A stretch of 64,000 nucleotides of DNA from Ailanthus altissimus (taxonomy: Eukaryota; Streptophyta; Magnoliopsida; Sapindales; Simaroubaceae): assembly GCA_946807835.1 (NCBI GenBank), contig OX327684.1, positions 15,710,501 through 15,774,500 of the forward strand, in the 5' to 3' direction. The position numbers were made by a program, and so were the translations under genes. Of the stretch, positions 24,414 to 34,985 are shown in pieces. A model generated the notes under the pieces. It was not told where the DNA came from and did no database searches. It saw nothing but the letters and a program-made list of their open reading frames with translations. Each line of letters starts with the position of its first letter. The stretch's first letter is position 1.

Positions 24414-25847
24414 TGATACGTTCAGAATATATGAGTTTATTCTCAAGTGCAGGATTGTTGAAGTAATAAATAACCTTGTGAGAATAGGGTCGATTCACAG
24501 GGAAGTGAAATTAAAATTACAAACTATAAATACTTTAATGACAATTAAAGCAATATAAGATGTTTACAAATAATAATTCAATTAATCAATTAAAATAAAA
24601 GTTAAAGTTAGGGGGATCCACTATTGCCGTATGAAATAAGAATATATTCAACTCTTTTTATAATTCAATTAGAATCCTCACACAAAGGATGTTCCAATCG
24701 AAAGATATAATAATTAAAGTTTATCACCATTTATATATTAACTTATATTTATTTCTTTTAATTATTATACACCAAATCTTATAAATGGGTTCAAGTATTT
24801 ATTATGCCAATATTTATATTTGTGTACAATAAATCAAGACTCACATTTTACAAGAAATGGTATCTACGCCAAATCTTGTAAATGGTTTTAAGAATTTATT
24901 GTGCCAACTATAAAAATTATCTATAATAAATCAAGATACACTACTTTATAAGAAATGATATTAATATTGCAAACAAAATAAATACATCATATATAAATTT
25001 GCATAACTTAATAATGAAATATTAAATTCATGAATAAGAGTTAAATATATCTTATTACCTTGTCAAGAGTTTCACCCTTTCACCTTAGAAAAAATGAAAT
25101 TACTTGGATATAATAAAATTAAAAAAAAAAGTAAAGAGGTGGAAGAAGAGATAACATGACTTTAGAATAGTAAATAAGAGAAATAATACTATAAAGAGAT
25201 AATAAAAAAAGACAAGTATTTTAAACTAAAATCTAGCTCTCTAATTACATGCTTTGAGCATAAACATGCTACTTATTTATATAAAAACATAGATAAATTA
25301 AGACAAATGAAGAGAGAACCACTTGAATGATAGAAGTCACGAGGGGTGGCAACTAATTTGCATTGATTATTATTAATACACCCATTTGATTATCCAATTT
25401 GGAATTGATGTAGTCCGAATTAGCTTTTACTTAAAAAAGTAAAGTTGTAGATAAGTCTTTTTTCTTTCCAAATTGAGATATCGCATACATATTAGATACG
25501 TATATCTATAGTTATAGGCCAAATACTGATAACTTTTCGAACTGGGCCTATACTGCAGATCAGTTCTGTTCTAGGCCATTTTCACCATCTGAACGCTCGA
25601 ATTTCAAATGCCTTGTGAAATAAAATATGTTATCCTATTGAGTCAGATCTTCACAGGATCAAGAATCACTTCAATTGTATTCCTAAGTAGAAAGTTATGC
25701 TCATTTCACCGAACCTACCACAAAACAGTTAAAAGCTAATTAAGTACAATATTGTAAACATACTTAAGTTAGGGGGGTTAAAAATACTACTAATACAAAA
25801 CAATGATGTAAAACTCTTATTAAATATGTAATTTCAAATGTTCATCA
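24414..25847 (-). repeat. 5' LTR of element B
   Basis: On the minus strand it starts TGATGAACATTTG at 25847 and ends CGTATCA at 24414, 1434 bp, directly followed by the PBS. TG...CA termini are present. No paired 3' LTR is in the window. AT-rich with no ORF. Confidence 0.75.
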
Positions 25848-26600
25848 ATCATCCAAAGACTATGCAATCCTGGGACCTAGTGGACAATGATATAGGATGT
25901 CCAAATGAAATTCCTCTCCAAATATATATGCATCAAGACTAAGGCACGGTATAGCTTCCTTGTTGCTCACTTGATGTTGATATCCTATAGAGTGACATCA
26001 CCAAACCCTGAGTGGTATTCCTTTACGCCATTATAATGGATCGCTCTTTCAACATTAGGCAATTCATTCAGACTAAGATACTGGCATATGCTCGCCTCAC
26101 AAAGGCAAGTTTATTCTTCCCATATTTGATTACTACCCTTTGTGCATACGTTGAGAGAATATTGCTAAGTCACAGATGCCAGCCCATGCTATTGACATAA
26201 ATACAATTCAAAGGATGTTTGCAGTTGAGGATCTGAAACAAGGTCCACCACCAACAACTGCCTCACCAGCCAATCCACTTGCTGCCTCTTCTTCAAAATT
26301 GATGACCATGCCTACCACACTTACACAGACAGAGATGAAAATTATGGAACAACATCAAGATATGGTTGGTTTTTAAGAAAGACTCACGAGTCTAGTCTTA
26401 TATGATACAATGGATGCAACTTTATACTCCATTTTGAACTTAACACAAAGACACTTCCTCCACCATTAACCATATCGCCCGTTGCTGCTGCTGAGGATAA
26501 AGACGGGGATCATAATAATTTAACGATCGGGCCATATGATATTTTCATTTATTTTTCTACCATGGAGACTATTTCGAGTGTAAGTAACAATTCCTATACT
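25848..26600 (+). pseudogene. Fragment of an Athila second ORF (Transposase_32)
   Basis: VFLYAIIMDRSFNIRQFIQ and LFFPYLITTLCAYVE (26012-26166) are the same block as VLLYAIITRRPINIGRIL in element A, at different sequence. A proline/alanine/threonine-rich tail (26176-26375) follows, as in the family. Stops and a frame change at about 26170 mark it as a relic. It lies between element B and element C and is probably the flank into which both inserted. Confidence 0.7.
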
Positions 26601-26754
26601 GTCTTTTATTTTTTGCTTCCATTATTTATATTTATGTTTTATTTTATGTTAATTTTATGTTATTTATTGATTTTAGAGTCAGTTGTATAACAGGAAAAGC
26701 AAAAGTTAATAATATGACTTTTTTTTGTATTTTTTCATTCTTTGTTTGTATGTT

Positions 26755-28318
26755 TGATGAACACATGAAAATCTATATTTATTAAGAGATTCATTCACTA
26801 TTTAATGTCACTAATTTTAGCATTTTTGTACTTTTAGCTTGAAATAAAGTGTTCTCCTTAAATTGTGATTAATGAATGTTATTTGCACAGGTTTAGGTAA
26901 AATACATATAACTCTCAATGTAAAAATCAAAATAAAGAAATTCTTAAACTTGGAGTAATATGACTCAATCTTACACAAACTTGAAGAACAGTGAAAAAGC
27001 CAAATCCAACATGTTATGGGCCAAAACTTGAGATACAATAGAATCGGGCTATAACTTCTACCCAGCTTGACCCAACTCATGTATTTGGACTGTATATCAC
27101 CAAATACGTACTCAATTGGTATAATTCTTAAAGATGTGAAATACTGACTTAATTATTAATAACTCTTATGTTTATGGTAAAGTCCAAATCAGCCGTTATC
27201 ATGGACCAAATTGCATTGCAAGTGGCTAAAATGATTGTTGGCCGAAATCTGATGTATCTTTAAATTTTTGCACATATTGCATTGGATACTCATCCAATTT
27301 GCATGAACTTGGTGCCTATGGAAACGAGACAAAATGATACAACTTTTATGTCGGCTATAGAGACTACATCGATCATTTACATTATAAAAAATGTGCTGCA
27401 AGTGGGTGAACGAGTTATTGGCCTAAAATTATTAAAGATTAATGTCACACATGACATATTTCTATTCATTGCCTATATAAGGAGACTCTTAGGACGTTTT
27501 CAACATTAGATAATTCTTTCTTCTTTTTTTCTCATTAATATGTATTGTAATTTGGTTAGAGTTCTTGGCAAGGCTAAGAGATGAACTTTTATGTATAATA
27601 AATCTACTTCTATACTTTGATTCGTTGTTAACAGTTACAAATGTTTGTAAATTTGGTTTTGATTAAGCTCTTATCTATTTTATTTTCTATAATCTAGAGG
27701 TTATAATTCTCATGTCTCATATATATTCAGTCATACCTTTCTTATGTGATTCTTGTTGAATTATAATTGTTATTGGTTACATTATTTTATATGTTATTCT
27801 TTTACTGCAATATTGTCGATTGATATATTGTCAATTTTGGATAACATATAAAGACAATAAATATTTGATATTCAAGTTGATCTTCTACTGCAATATTGTC
27901 AAAATGATATATTGTCGATCTTATACAACTTGTATAAATGAACATGATTTGTGTTAATATTTGCAAAAGAGTTTAGTTATATCAAATGCATGTGTTATCA
28001 AATGTGTTATATTTTACATATCTTTCGATTGATTGTTTAGATGTAAAACTGTCAATTGAGTTATAAACATTGAATTAAAGTATAGAGTAGATTTATAAAG
28101 CATAATTGTAATTCTCGAAGCCTTGTTTAAATCATCATAAGACATTTTTCTCAATTCATAGACAATTCTATCTCATCCACTTAAACCAATTAATTAATTT
28201 TCTCATTTGCTACTGCTTTAATATTTTACTTCACCAACCTATTTTGTCAAAAGCTTCCTCATGGGATCGACACATCAATCTATACTACTATAGTCGCGTT
28301 ATATTTTGAGCATAAATA
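26755..28318 (+). repeat. 5' LTR of element C
   Basis: Starts TGATGAACACATG and ends CATAAATA (mutated from GTAAACA in D), 1564 bp, almost the same length as the 1562-bp LTR at 29292-30853, to which it is the inverted copy. Divergence from D is visible by eye throughout, so C is older. Confidence 0.9.
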
Positions 28319-28323
28319 AAATT

Positions 28324-28340
28324 TAGCGTTGTTGCTGGGG
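28324..28340 (+). promoter_or_regulatory. Primer binding site of element C
   Basis: TAGCGTTGTTGCTGGGG, five bases after the LTR end, corresponds to TGGCGCCGTTGCCGGGG (tRNA-Asp type) with four transition-type changes. Confidence 0.8.
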
Positions 28341-29098
28341 AGGCACACTAAGCGAAAGTCGGTTGCGTTTATCATTATTAAAGCTGTAACTTTATACATT
28401 TTCTTTTCTTTGTAAAATCTTGATTTTATTTTTTTTTGTTGTAATTCATTTTATTGTTTATGGTTGGTTCTACCACCTAATTTATTTTATTTTCTTTAGT
28501 TAATTTGTTATATTTTATATTATTTTAATGACTGATTTTACCGTCTAACTTAGTTCATTTTTTTTATTTATTTACTGTACTTTACACTTTATTTTCTTTT
28601 GTTTATTTATCACTCTTTACTTTTTATTTATTTATTATTGTACTTTACTTTTTTTTAAAGTTAATTTGTCGTATTTTATTTTATTTTAATGGTTGGTTCT
28701 ACCGCCTAATTTAGTTTTTTTTTATTGCACTTTTTTTTTTAGTTAATATGTTAAGTTTTTTTATTTTAATGGTTGGTTTTACCGCTTAATTTTTTTTATT
28801 TACTTATTGTACACTTTTTTTTATTGTATTTTATTTTATTTATTTATTGTACTTTGCATTTTATTTTTCTTTATTGTACTTTCTTTTCTTTTATTTACTT
28901 ATTGTACTTTTTATTTATTTATTTTTTGTACTTTTTATTTATTTATTTTTTGTACTTTTTATTTATTTATTTATTGTTCATTTATTGTATTATATTTTAT
29001 GGTTGGTCTTATCACCTAACTTATTTATATTTCTTGTTGTGTTTTAGTTTACTTCTTAATTTCCTTGAACATTTCCTTATTAAAAACAAAAAAAACAA
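28341..29098 (+). repeat. T-rich leader of element C with a repeated GGTTCTACCGCCTAA-like motif
   Basis: Untranslated leader between PBS and gag. A motif like ATGGTTGGTTCTACCGCCTAA occurs five times (28461, 28528, 28689, 28769, 28999), separated by TTTATTTATTGTACTTT-type low-complexity sequence that expands into a small tandem array at 28850-28980. The element D leader carries five copies of the same motif. Open frames here are low-complexity Phe/Leu/Tyr strings and not genes. Confidence 0.7.
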
Positions 29099-29286
29099 TT
29101 GTTAGGATATATACATCGATTTGGAGACAAACGAGGGAGATTTCTGAGAGAAGTAGAACTAGAACCATCACCACAATTTGTAAGGGAAGAGAATTCATCA
29201 TCTAGTTCATCTTGTAATTCTAACACAATGAGCCAACACGAAGATAACACCGTTAGGACTCTAAAAGATTACTTGCATCCTATTCG
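29099..29286 (+). pseudogene. gag N-terminal part of element C, split by element D
   Basis: About 60 codons matching the start of D gag: DKRGRFLREVE, SSSSCNSNTMSQHE and TLKDYLHP are shared. The frame is broken after HPIRT by the D insertion at 29287-29291 and resumes on the other side of D at 41212 (TPSCIIFP-like text). D therefore inserted into C after C was already present. Confidence 0.9.
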
Positions 29287-29291
29287 CACAG
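29287..29291. repeat. Target site duplication of element D, left copy
   Basis: CACAG directly before the D LTR terminus TGTTTACGC; the identical CACAG follows the other terminus at 41207-41211. Confidence 0.9.
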
Positions 29292-30853
29292 TGTTTACGC
29301 TCAAAATATAACGCGGCTATCGCAGTATAGATTGAGGTGTCGATCCCACGAGGAAGCTCTTGGCAAAATAGGTTGATGAAGTAAAATATTAAAGCAGTAG
29401 CAAAGGACAAAATTAATTGATTTAAGTGGATGAGATAGGATTGTCTATGATTTGAAGGAAATGTCTTATGATAATTCAAACAAGGCTTCGAGAATCACAA
29501 TTATGCTTTATAAATCTACTCTACACTTTGATTCAATGCTTATAACTCAATTGAAAGTTTCACATCCCAAACAATCAATCGGAAGATAGGAAAATATAGC
29601 ACATTTGATAACACATGTATTTGACGTAATTAAACTCTTTGCAAGCATTAACATACATCATGTTCATTTATACAAGTTATCTAAGATCGAAAATATATCA
29701 CTTTGACAATATTGCAGTAAAAGATTAACTTGAATATCAAACATTTATTGCCCTTACATGTTATCCAAGATCAACAATATATCAAATTGACAATACTGCA
29801 GTAAAAGATTAACATATAAAATAATGTAACCAGTAACAATTATAAATCAACATGAATCACATAAGAAAAGCATGACTGAACATATATGAGACATGAGAAT
29901 TATAACATCTAGATTATAGAAAATAAAATAGATAAGAGTTTAATCAAAACCAAACTTACAACATTTGTAGCTCTTGACACCGAATCAAAGCATGAAAGTA
30001 GATTTATTACACATAAAAGTTCATCTCCTAGCCTTGCCAAGAACTCTAGCCTAAATTACAATACATGTTAATGAGAAGAAAATAAGAGAGAATTATCTAT
30101 TTTTAAAAACGTCCTAAGTGTCTCCTTATATAGGCAATGAATGGACATATGTCATGGATGACATCAATCTTCAATAATTTTAAGCCAATAACTTGTTTAT
30201 CCACTTGCAGCACATTTTTGATAATGTAAATGACCGTTTTAACTTCTACAGCCGACATGAAAGTTGTAGAATTTTGACTCTTCTTTCCATAGGCACCAAT
30301 TTCATGCAAATTGGATGAGTATCCAATGAGAAATGAGCAAAATTCCAAAGATACATCAGAATTCGGCCAACAACCATTTTACCCACTTGCAATGCCATTT
30401 GGTCCATGATAACGGTTGATTTGGACTTTACCATCAACATATGAGTTATTGATAGTTAAGTCAGCAATTCACAGCTTCAAGAATTATACCAATTGAGTAC
30501 GTATTTTGTGAGATACGGTCTAAATACGTGAGTTGGGTCAAGCTAGGCAGGAGTTGTAGTCCGATTCTGTTGTATCTCAATTTTTGGCCCATAACATGTT
30601 GGATTTGGCTTTTCCACTATTCTTCAAATTTGTGTAAGATTGAGTCATGTTGCACTAGATTAAAGAATTTCTTCATTTTGATTTCTACATTGAGAGTTAT
30701 GTCTATTTTACCTAAACCTGTCCAAATAACATTCATTAATCACAATTTAAGGAGAACACTTTATTTCAAGTTAAAAATACAGAAAATACTAAAATTAGTG
30801 ACATTAAATGGTGATTGAATCTCTTAACAACATGCATTTTCATGTGTTCATCA
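29292..30853 (-). repeat. 3' LTR of element D
   Basis: 1562 bp. On the minus strand it starts TGATGAACACATG at 30853 and ends GCGTAAACA at 29292. It keeps about 375 bp (roughly 29905-30280) that are deleted from the 5' LTR. It is the inverted counterpart of 26755-28318. Confidence 0.92.
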
Positions 30854-30866
30854 CAGCCCCCAACCA
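30854..30866 (-). promoter_or_regulatory. Polypurine tract of element D
   Basis: Minus strand GGTTGGGGGCTG lies immediately 5' of the 3' LTR start TGATGAACA. This is the expected place for plus-strand cDNA priming. Confidence 0.7.
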
Positions 30867-32227
30867 GCTTTTTGTTAGCCTCTAACAATTCAAGCGTAAA
30901 TAGAATATGTAAAACTACCTAAGCATTTCAATCAAAACGTCAGTTCGAGATCACTATTGCTATCATGGTTTTTTTAATTACAACTTCCATAATTTGTGTG
31001 TGTGTGAACTAAGCCATAACCATCTAACCACAAACCACAATAGATATAGCCTTGAGAATTTCTCCAAGTAAAAGCCTCAACTCCATATCCTCACAGGTGT
31101 ATGGCTGTTTAAAAGGTTGGGACTTCTCTTATAGAGTTGGAAAACAGTTAAGCACTCAAGAAAAAGTCAATTTTAAGGACAGACATATAAACTAACATTG
31201 ATCCAAAGATAGGAAAATTATTTGTTTAAAAATTAATTATTCATATCATACGCCAGCTTTAGAACTTTAATTGGCTTGTGAGAATAATACAATTATAATT
31301 TGGTGAGAAAACTGTTTTATAAAATATTTGTCTTCTAAAATTGAATGAAGATTTTATTAAACTGAATTGCTTCTTTTTTTTTTTTGGTATTTTTGCTCTT
31401 TTTTTTTTTTTAGTATTTTGCTCTTTTTTTTTTTTTGTATTTTTGAAGAATACAAGGAAGCATTACAAAGGTTTCTCACCAAATTACATTATACACAAAT
31501 GCAACCAACTTATACCTTAATTCAAATAATATCATTCTAAACAAAAATTAACCAATTCAAATGATCAATGAAGGTTCATAAGCTGTTTTCTCAACCTTTC
31601 CACTTACTCACAAAATATATGTGAGATTTAGAAAAATATATACTTAAACATGAAAATTCTCTTGGCTATATAAATTGAATCATCCTATTACCACAAGGCT
31701 TAGTATTGTGTTTAAAAATATTTTGAAAGTCATTCTTTAGTAACCTAGATAGAAACAGTGACTCAACATAAACAATTCTGAAATCATACTTAGGCAGAAA
31801 AGTAAATTCTTTTATACAAGAATTACCGAGACTACAAGCAGTAAATGACAATGCATGAAATATAAAATAAAATAACAAAAAGTTAGTTAAAATGCATTTC
31901 AAAAGTTAGTACTAAAACTCCTTACTCTGCCATTCTAATTTGACCTAGAATGCGTCTCAAGAGTTCAAGAATGAACTCTTTACTCTGCCATTTTAATCAA
32001 ATGTCGGATCACAATTGTTTTTTTTTTTTTGCAAAATGCAACGTATGTCTACTATCCTCCCTCCAAACCAGATGAAACATTGTCCTCAATGTTTAAATAG
32101 AAAGAGATAAAGTATAGGAGACATTACCTGAAATGCCAGTTATTTGAAAGAAACAAACATGGGAGACACTTAAGCAAATATAAACTAAAATGATGATACT
32201 AATAAATAAATAAATAAAAAGAAAAAT
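30867..32227 (-). other. 3' untranslated segment of element D with A-rich tracts
   Basis: No gene recognised. Three A-runs (minus strand) in tandem lie at 31374-31436, each about 13-15 bases and separated by GAGCAAAAATACC-type spacers. A further A13 run lies at 32018-32030, about 200 bp after the LOG-like stop codon. Bases 31915-31995 hold an imperfect direct repeat (CTCYTTACTCTGCCATTYTAAT, twice) around ATGCGTCTCAAGAGT, a string also present in the Cys-rich ORF at about 33289. The open stretch 31902-31666 starts with a hydrophobic run but has no homolog I know. Confidence 0.5.
32018..32030 (-). repeat. A13 tract 3' of the LOG-like gene
   Basis: Run of 13 A on the minus strand, 198 bp downstream of the LOG-like stop. 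Its place and orientation fit a relic of a poly(A) tail from a captured mRNA, but A-tracts are common in this DNA. Confidence 0.35.
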
Positions 32228-32822
32228 TTACAAACGAAGTGTCAGATCTAATTTTCGCTTGTTAAGGCCCACTGACCAATCAATCCGAGTTATTGCTGGG
32301 TCAAGTTCGTAGGTAACTGCCTGTAATTTGTTAATCAATTCATCCGCCTCAGTAGCAGAAATCAAGATCTGTCGCGCTGAATGTGAAATAAAATTCTGTT
32401 CCACAGCTTGATCAAGAAAACAAAGTAAGCAATCAAAATAGTTATCAACATTCAACAAACCTATGGGTTTTCGGTGGATATTCAGTTGGGCTCAAGAGAC
32501 AATTTGAAAATTTTCTTCCAAGGTACCAAAACCACCTGGTAAAGCAATAAAAGCGTCTGCATTACAAAGCATTCTAGCTATATGTTCATGCATGGATGAG
32601 ACTCGTAATTCTTCCCCTATTGTTTTCCCGGTCAGGTTTCCCACGGCCAAAGCTGTAGGAATAATACCTAAAACTTGACTTCCTCCTAAATGTGCAGCTG
32701 TTGACACATACCCCATTAGCCCAAGGCTGCCTTCTCCATAAATCAAATGAATTTTTCTTGTAGCTAATGCTTTTCCTAGATTGTTTGATATTTCGAAATT
32801 GTCGAACTTGGGTTTCCTCCAT
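32228..32822 (-). pseudogene. LOG: LOG-like cytokinin riboside 5'-monophosphate phosphoribohydrolase, captured in element D
   Basis: LOG enzymes release active cytokinin bases from their nucleotides in the cytosol. From a start at 32822, after an early frameshift, the text reads LGKALATRKIHLIYGEGS (LOG: the GGGSVGLMG nucleotide loop, here GEGSLGLMG), GIIPTAL, SMHEHIARM, ADAFIALPGGFGTLEE (the lysine-decarboxylase-like family signature PGGxGTxxE at 32539-32513), then HRKPIGLLNVDNYFDCLL and FISHSARQILI. It covers about 195 codons against 210-225 in plant LOGs; the N-terminal VFCGSS strand is missing. Defects are a frameshift near codon 5 and a Trp-to-stop TGA just after FQIVS. No introns, unlike host LOG genes. 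In the family's MHQRKAEM helix the Arg-Lys is His-Ile, so activity is doubtful. A TATA box lies 53 bp upstream of the start. Confidence 0.88.
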
Positions 32823-32874
32823 ATCTACACTCACCTTTATCTCAATATATGAAAATGAAGAAAATGAGGTGCTG

Positions 32875-32882
32875 TATTTATA
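32875..32882 (-). promoter_or_regulatory. TATA box upstream of the LOG-like gene
   Basis: CTATAAATA on the minus strand, a consensus plant TATA box, with the first ATG of the LOG-like frame 53 bp downstream. This is the spacing expected of a short-leader promoter. Use as a promoter is inference. Confidence 0.5.
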
Positions 32883-33137
32883 GAGTACCAAATGATAACA
32901 ATGATTATGGTAACCCGACAGTTTGTCAAAAGAGAGTTAAAAATAAAACACAAAAATTTAAACATAATGACCTACATGCATTATTGAACTAAAAGATTTG
33001 AATTTAAGACATCTACATGAGTAGCCCTACTATTCATAAAATAAAGTTTGAAATTAAAACACATGTATTTACAAGTAGTTGTGATTGTGGCTCACATCTT
33101 CCTCTGGTTTTACGTCTTGTAACGGCTTAAACGCCTT

Positions 33138-33686
33138 TTATGGGTCGGGGATAGGCTTTCCATCCAATTTTCTTATAAATTGGCAAACATGGTCTTTTAG
33201 AGTCAGATTCCCGAGACTATACCGTTGATGTTCATTTTTGAATTTGTTCCACAAATCGAGAAGTTCACGTTGCATGAGCCCACAGGGATGCGTCTCAAGA
33301 GTCAATAGGATATCATCCAAAGACTCCTTACTCAGTCCATCCTTAATGAACTGAATTTTGTCTTCTCGATTTCTAGATGCGAATCCTAAAGAATGACAAC
33401 TCCGATTACAATTCCATCGAGCACATTTATGACAGACTTGTAACCTTTTTCCTCGTCGCCTTTTGACATAAGAGCTTCTTCTAAGACCAGGCATATGAGA
33501 AACAAAATCATTTTCAAACTCACCAAACAACCGAACCTTGGCTTCAATTAACCAACGAAGGTCCACAAGGATATTACCCAACACCAATAACCTTAGTCTT
33601 TCACACCGTGCTTTGTAAATCTTAAGTAGAGCATTTTGAGGCAATGAAGGAAAACGTTTTTTAAGGTTGGCAAGGATGCGATCCAT
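33138..33686 (-). CDS. Unknown Cys-rich basic protein encoded by element D
   Basis: Intact ORF of 182 codons if started at MDRILANLKKRF (33686); an upstream ATG at 33752 would add 22 residues with no relation to the rest. Pyrimidine-rich leader just before the ATG. Residues 73-82 are strongly basic (KRRRGKR). A Cys/His cluster CHKCARWNCNRSCH occupies residues 85-98 (CX2CX4CX3CH), which suggests zinc and nucleic-acid binding. The C-terminal part is helical and acidic-basic mixed (LSKESLDDILLTLETHP). No membrane segment or signal peptide, so it is not an envelope protein. It lies after integrase, in the position of the Athila second ORF, but does not resemble Transposase_32. I do not recognise the family. 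It is the only long ORF of D without a stop or shift, which hints at function or recent capture. Confidence 0.6.
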   Translation of the reverse strand: MDRILANLKKRFPSLPQNALLKIYKARCERLRLLVLGNILVDLRWLIEAKVRLFGEFENDFVSHMPGLRRSSYVKRRRGKRLQVCHKCARWNCNRSCHSLGFASRNREDKIQFIKDGLSKESLDDILLTLETHPCGLMQRELLDLWNKFKNEHQRYSLGNLTLKDHVCQFIRKLDGKPIPDP

Positions 33687-33752
33687 TTTGAAAGAAAGAA
33701 AAGAGATGAATGCACAGTTTGAGGGACAGTTTTTAGAGAACTGAGAAACCAA

Positions 33753-33934
33753 CTTTAATAGTCACGGAGTACCGTATCCGCCACTTGACCGGAAAATAAA
33801 ATCACACTGAAGAAAAAATAAAAAGAAGAAAATAAAATAAAATAAAATGTGCAAGAAAATAAAAGCAAAAATAAAAAGTCAAAAGATAAAATATAGACAA
33901 AATATAAAATATGGTACAGATAGATTGAACCTGA
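33753..33934 (-). other. Spacer between integrase and the Cys-rich ORF
   Basis: Low-complexity T-rich (minus strand) stretch, then GGTACTCCGTGACTATTAAAG about 60-85 bp before the Cys-rich ORF start. ACTATTAAAG could act as a weak TATA element. A GGTACTC string also precedes the TATA box of the LOG-like gene. Confidence 0.3.
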
Positions 33935-34985
33935 TCAATCATGATAGACAGGATCCATAAGAGGGATCTCGCCTAGGTACAAAGAGTCGTCTACCTTTTC
34001 CACGTTGCTTTTTAGCCGTTGTCCATTCACTTTGAAAGTCCGTCCATCAGTGGGGTCTTCTATTTCAACAGCACCATTAGAAAAAACATGTCTTACCATA
34101 AATAGACCAGTCCATCGAGATCTCAACTTTCCAGGGTGTAAATGCAATCGAGAATCATAAAGATAGACCCGTTGATTTAGCTTAAAGTGTTTCCTTAAGA
34201 TCTGTTTATCACGAGCTACTTTCATTTTAGCTTTGTAAATTCTGGAGTTTTCATATGCGTCATTTCGTAGCTCTTCTATTTCTGACAATTGTAACTTTCT
34301 CTAGAGACCTGCAGCATTCAAATCAAAGTTAAGGGCTTTGACAGCCCCATAAGCTTTATGTTCTAGCTCAACAGGTAAATGGCAAGCTTTCCCATAAACA
34401 AGCCGGTATGGAGACATTCCTAAGATGGTTTTGTATGCAGTGCGATATGCCCATAATGCATCAGAAAGGCGTAGAGACCAATCTTTGCGATTTGGGTTAA
34501 CTGTCTTTTCCAAAATCTGTTTAACCTCTCTATTTGCTAGCTCGGCTTGTCCATTTGTCTGTGGATGGTATGCAGTGGAAACTTTGTGAAGAACACCATA
34601 CCTGCGCATCAAAGCTTTAAAAGAACGATTACAAAAATGTGTTCCTTGGTCACTAATGATGACACGTGGCGTACCGTACCTAGATAACACATTTTCTTTT
34701 AAGAATTTTACCACAGTTGTATTATCATTAGTACGACAAGCTACAGCCTCCACCCATTTTGATACATAGTCAACAGCTAAAAGGATGTAAAGATAGCCAA
34801 AAGATGAAGAAAAATAACCCATAAAATCGATACCCCAACAGTCAAATATCTCGATAATAAGAATAGGGTTAAGAGGCATTATATTTCTTCGAGATAAAGC
34901 ACCTAACTTTTGACATCTTTCACAGGAACGACAAAAATTATTAGTGTTTTTGAACAAAGTGGGTTAATAAAGACCACACTGTAAA
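33935..34985 (-). pseudogene. Integrase of element D
   Basis: Integrase inserts the cDNA. The HHCC zinc domain starts in the preceding frame ([15 protein letters not shown]) and ends CRSCERCQ in the 218-codon stretch 34957-34301. The DDE triad there is D44 (WGIDFMG), D103 (ISDQGTHF) and E139 ([12 protein letters not shown]), with 35 residues between the second and third, as is standard. The C-terminal domain (34288-33935, 117 codons) has YDSRLHLHPGKLRSRW and ends at TAG. Two stops interrupt the domain: one in the zinc finger (LY*PTL, Trp expected) and one after NAAGL, where element C has CAA. No chromodomain is visible. Confidence 0.92.

Larger units (their letters stand above)
22456..25847 (-). 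mobile_element. Athila/Tat-like Ty3/gypsy fragment B: 5' LTR, PBS and gag
   Basis: On the minus strand the order is LTR (25847 down to 24414), PBS (24407-24390), then gag down to 22456, where it stops inside the gag-protease linker against the 3' LTR of element A. Pol and the 3' LTR are missing. The LTR shares the TGATGAACA start with elements C and D, and its gag is recognisably related to theirs, so B is an older relative. Confidence 0.8.

Noticed and set aside
28773..29105. Several overlapping open frames coding Phe/Leu/Tyr/Ile-rich, membrane-like peptides
   Set aside because: They come from the TTTATTTATTGTACTTT low-complexity repeats of the element C leader, occur in all three frames, and match no protein family.
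31666..31902. 78-codon minus-strand frame with a signal-peptide-like hydrophobic start in element D, considered as an env-like gene
   Set aside because: Too short, no second membrane segment and no known motif; AT-rich DNA often gives such hydrophobic starts.
32228..32891. LOG-like region considered as an ordinary host gene near a transposon
   Set aside because: It lies between integrase and the PPT of an element whose LTRs and target duplication bracket it, lacks introns, and carries a frameshift and a stop.
33138..33752. Cys-rich ORF considered as an envelope-like protein because of its position after integrase
   Set aside because: No signal peptide, no transmembrane segment; basic and Cys-rich instead, which suggests nucleic-acid binding.
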